From the NCBI GenBank assembly GCA_009780955.1, contig WQZB01000045.1, positions 1 through 43,454 of the forward strand: a DNA stretch of 43,454 bases. Reading direction: 5' to 3'. This DNA is from Polyangiaceae bacterium. GTDB lineage: Bacteria; Myxococcota_A; Polyangia; Polyangiales; Polyangiaceae. The position numbers were made by a program, and so were the translations under genes. The notes beneath the pieces were generated by a model. That model was not told the DNA's origin. It ran no database searches and saw only the letters and a program-made list of their open reading frames with translations. Positions 41,201-43,454 of this stretch are shown here, in pieces (position 1 is the first letter of the stretch; each line of letters starts with the position of its first letter).

Positions 41201-42520
41201 TGCTAAGCGCACGCTGACGGCTCGCGCGTGTGCCTCGAGACCTTCGAGCCTTGCGAGAACTTGGATGTGATGCGAGTCGTGCTCGAGCGCTTCGGCCGAG
41301 TATTGGATGAACGAAGTGCGCGCCACGAAGTCGTGGACGCCAAGGGGTGAGCCGAATCGAACTACGCCGCCGGTTGGAAGAACGTGCGATGGTCCGGCAA
41401 CGTAGTCGCCGGCAGCTTCCGGCGTTGCATGACCGACAAATGCCGCTCCTGCATTGTGGATCTGCGAGAGCAGCGCCTCGGCCTCGCCCACTTGAAGACT
41501 AAGGTGCTCGGCGGCAACCTTATCGGCCAAGAGTGCCATCGCGTTGCGATCGGCAACGACGAAGGCATAACCATTGCGGCAGAGCGCTTCTCGGGCAATG
41601 GCCTTGCGGGGCAAGCTTTCGAGTTGCCGCGCGAGCTCGATTTCCACTTGGTCGAGAAGCTTTGCGGAGGTTGTGACGACGAAGCAGTAGGCGTCTTCGT
41701 CGTGTTCGGCTTGGGAAAGAAGATCCGCGGCAACAACAACTGGATCGGCCGAGGCATCGGCCACCACGAGGATCTCGCTCGGCCCCGCGATGGAGTCGAT
41801 CGCAACCGCGCCATAAACAAGGCGCTTGGCACACGCGACGAAAGCGTTGCCGGGGCCGACGATCTTGTCGACGCGCGCAAGGTTCGAAATGCCATAGGCG
41901 AGGGCAGCAATGGCTTGCGCGCCACCCGCATCGACAACGGTGCTGACACCTGCAAGATGCGCGGCTGCGAGCACGACGTCGTCCGAGCCGCTCGACGGAT
42001 CGGACGACAGCGGAGTTGCAAGCACAATGTCTTTCACGCCGGCCACGCGCGCAGGAATCGCGCTCATGAGCACACTCGATGGGTAGCGCGCTTTTCCACC
42101 AGGCGCGTACACGCCAACTCGGCCGAGCGGGCGGACGCGAAGACCAAGCGAAATGCCGTCCTCATTAAAGCGAAAGCCGCCGCCGATCGCGCCGCTAGGT
42201 TCGCCAAACATCGCATCGCGCTCTTGCTCGTGAAAGCGCTGAATGCGCTCGGCCGCGTGCTCGAGTGCGGCGCGCGCCTCGGTCGGCAAGCGACCTAGAG
42301 CACCCTTGCCATCGTAATCCGACCGGACGAGCGTGGTTGGCACCCGCTTTTCGAACTTGGCAACGTACCTGAGGACAGCGTTGGTGCCGTCGCGCCGGAC
42401 TGCTTCGAGAATTTTGCGGACGACAGGCTCAGATTTGGAAAAGTCGGCGTCACCGCGTTCGGAGGCGCGCGTAAGTGCCTCGTCGAACTGAGCGGTGCCG
42501 TGCGTTGAGCGATGCAACAT
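41132..42520 (-). CDS. hisD: Histidinol dehydrogenase with repeat-derived C-terminal tail
   Basis: 462 residues from ATG 42520, which follows a GAGG box; the frame is open from a TTG at 42544. Family motifs include RVGVYAPGGKARYPSSVLMS, GAQAIAALAYG, DKIVGPGNAFVACAKR, DSIAGPSEILVVAD, LSQAEHDEDAY and AGPSHVLPTGG. HisD oxidises histidinol to histidine in two NAD steps, with zinc held by Gln, His and Asp residues in these motifs. The enzyme proper ends near EAHARAVSVRLAA. The last 22 residues, DPEDAMNRAPTTKKTHKRDC plus one, come from a GTAGGGGC-family element, and the TAG stop lies in its palindrome. No other his genes are adjacent. Confidence 0.96.
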   Translation of the reverse strand: MLHRSTHGTAQFDEALTRASERGDADFSKSEPVVRKILEAVRRDGTNAVLRYVAKFEKRVPTTLVRSDYDGKGALGRLPTEARAALEHAAERIQRFHEQERDAMFGEPSGAIGGGFRFNEDGISLGLRVRPLGRVGVYAPGGKARYPSSVLMSAIPARVAGVKDIVLATPLSSDPSSGSDDVVLAAAHLAGVSTVVDAGGAQAIAALAYGISNLARVDKIVGPGNAFVACAKRLVYGAVAIDSIAGPSEILVVADASADPVVVAADLLSQAEHDEDAYCFVVTTSAKLLDQVEIELARQLESLPRKAIAREALCRNGYAFVVADRNAMALLADKVAAEHLSLQVGEAEALLSQIHNAGAAFVGHATPEAAGDYVAGPSHVLPTGGVVRFGSPLGVHDFVARTSFIQYSAEALEHDSHHIQVLARLEGLEAHARAVSVRLAADPEDAMNRAPTTKKTHKRDCR

Positions 42521-42737
42521 GGAAAACGCCTCGTCATAGCGCAAGGTCGGACAAAACGCGCGTTGTCCGCGCAGTTGTCCTCGTAAAAGCGGACAAAAAC
42601 CCGCAAATGGTCGCTCCCTGAGAAATGCGCGCTGCTTTGCGATCCGAAAGACAAAACCAGTGCTAGGTTAGAGGCTCTTTCATCGTGCGCCATAGCACGG
42701 CGCATCGGGTGGCTTGTTGTTTCCGACGAGGGCTCCT

Positions 42738-43331
42738 GTGGATAGTGATCTCGCAGATGCGGTCGAGAATCTAAAGACAGTATTTCGGCAGCGAAAGCTC
42801 GAATGCACCTTTGGAAAAGCGGAGAAGGCACTCGTCGAGGACCTGAAGAAGAAACTTCGCGTTCCCTCCCGCTACCGAAATTTCCTTCTGGCAGCTGATC
42901 CGCTGAAGGTCGAAACCGTCACGCCGGTCGAGCGCGTGCGCTTGCTGCCGGCAAGCGAGCTCGAGGCGGCGCAGCTGGCGGTAACGCAGCCTTCGGGCGG
43001 GGCCTCAGCACTCGACTGGAGACCGTCCTGGGTGCTTGTTGCCGAAAGCACGCTGCTTGGCGATCCCTACTTCCTCGACGTGTCCAAGCCCGATCCCGAA
43101 GGCGACTGCCCCGTGTACACGGCCATGAGCGGCCAAGAGCGTTGGGTGGCTACTCTTGCAGCGTCAAGCTTCGCTCAGTTTCTGCGCATCTTGTCAACAG
43201 CGATGGAAATCGCAGCTGGCTTCGGTGATGCGATCATGGACGACGAAGACGAAGACAGTTTTCGCGAAACGCTTGGCCCAAAGGTCAAAGTGATTGACGC
43301 CGCCGCCCTCCGCGCCGGCCATTGGACATAG
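42738..43331 (+). CDS. SMI1/KNR4 (SUKH)-like protein
   Basis: 197 residues from GTG 42738, with GAGGG five bases upstream; an in-frame TTG lies at 42714. The N-terminal part LKKKLRVPSRYRNFLLAADP and the later GDPYFLDVSKPDPEGDCPVY, followed by WVATLAASSFAQFLRILST, follow the pattern of SUKH immunity-type or housekeeping SMI1/KNR4 proteins. SUKH proteins often protect against nuclease toxins, but no toxin gene is visible beside it. It is divergent from hisD. Its stop is one base before an inverted repeat. Confidence 0.8.
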   Translation: MDSDLADAVENLKTVFRQRKLECTFGKAEKALVEDLKKKLRVPSRYRNFLLAADPLKVETVTPVERVRLLPASELEAAQLAVTQPSGGASALDWRPSWVLVAESTLLGDPYFLDVSKPDPEGDCPVYTAMSGQERWVATLAASSFAQFLRILSTAMEIAAGFGDAIMDDEDEDSFRETLGPKVKVIDAAALRAGHWT

Positions 43332-43454
43332 GACCGCTTTCGATTTGACGCGATCTCTTCGTTGGCGGCTGCGGTGCGGTCCTCAAAGCCGAAGCAGGCT
43401 GTTCCGGTCCGCTCCTCGCCGCCGCCTCGATCTCGCGTCAACTTGAAAGCGGTC
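43332..43454. repeat. Imperfect inverted repeat closing the window
   Basis: The left arm GACCGCTTTCGATTTGACGC (43332-43351) pairs with the right arm at 43435-43454 (GCGTCAACTTGAAAGCGGTC), with three mismatches in 20. The right arm is also the end of the 34-base repeat found at 35547-35580. There is no gene between the arms, and a MITE-like or hairpin element is possible. The element may continue beyond the edge. Confidence 0.65.

Noticed and set aside
42738..43331. A toxin-immunity pair, because the product is SUKH-like
   Set aside because: No polymorphic toxin or nuclease gene is adjacent in the window, and SUKH-like proteins also have housekeeping roles.

Overview
The window looks like a piece of a Myxococcota-type chromosome (former Deltaproteobacteria, close to Polyangia or an uncultured relative). 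This is inferred from gene content, not from a marker gene. The evidence is an outer-membrane barrel and MYXO-CTERM-anchored protein pair resembling MXAN_2562/MXAN_2561 of Myxococcus, three tandem bactofilins, FHA and FHA-DUF4388 proteins, a multi-pass sensor kinase, and high-GC DNA. Most genes are closely packed, with 1-8 base overlaps and several GTG/TTG starts. I see no tRNA, rRNA, CRISPR array, transposase or phage gene. No gap between genes exceeds about 300 bases.

Bases 311-9171 are a menaquinone operon of the futalosine type on the + strand. It encodes a UbiD-UbiE fusion, UbiX, a small protein resembling only the C-terminal part of the menaquinone radical-SAM enzymes, MqnE, an MqnA-MqnC fusion, an amidohydrolase that fits aminodeoxyfutalosine deaminase, and a UbiA-type prenyltransferase. 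MqnB and MqnD are not in the window. An FHA membrane protein follows. The minus strand then carries a pyrimidine-nucleoside phosphorylase, a lone receiver domain, the MXAN_2561/2562-like pair, and a glycosyltransferase-39 protein with an exported-type partner (10256-17179). Three bactofilins and pyrE read rightward (17227-19334) and converge on an orphan radical-SAM gene.

Bases 20846-25320 hold a Pro/Ala-rich single-span protein and, divergently, a PPDK regulatory protein, a TerB-like two-repeat protein and proC. Bases 25317-32971 form one long minus-strand operon: gltX, a CPBP membrane protease, a lytic transglycosylase, nadE, an SGNH lipoprotein and rseP. Bases 33149-41054 read rightward: a small basic protein, pyruvoyl-dependent arginine decarboxylase, a START-like protein, a lone ccmB, an unknown, nadD, a Rossmann/DUF2520 protein, a histidine kinase and an FHA-DUF4388 protein. 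These converge on hisD. A SUKH-like gene reads toward the right edge.

The most unusual signal is a family of short palindromic elements bounded by GTAGGGGC and GCCCCTAC. They sit at gene 3' ends. One copy lies in frame between the MqnA and MqnC domains. A related copy forms the C-terminal tail of HisD, so both proteins carry nearly the same peptide. An identical 28-base palindrome supplies the TAG stop codons of both ccmB and hisD. A second repeat of about 34 bases occurs at 35547 and at the right edge of the window.
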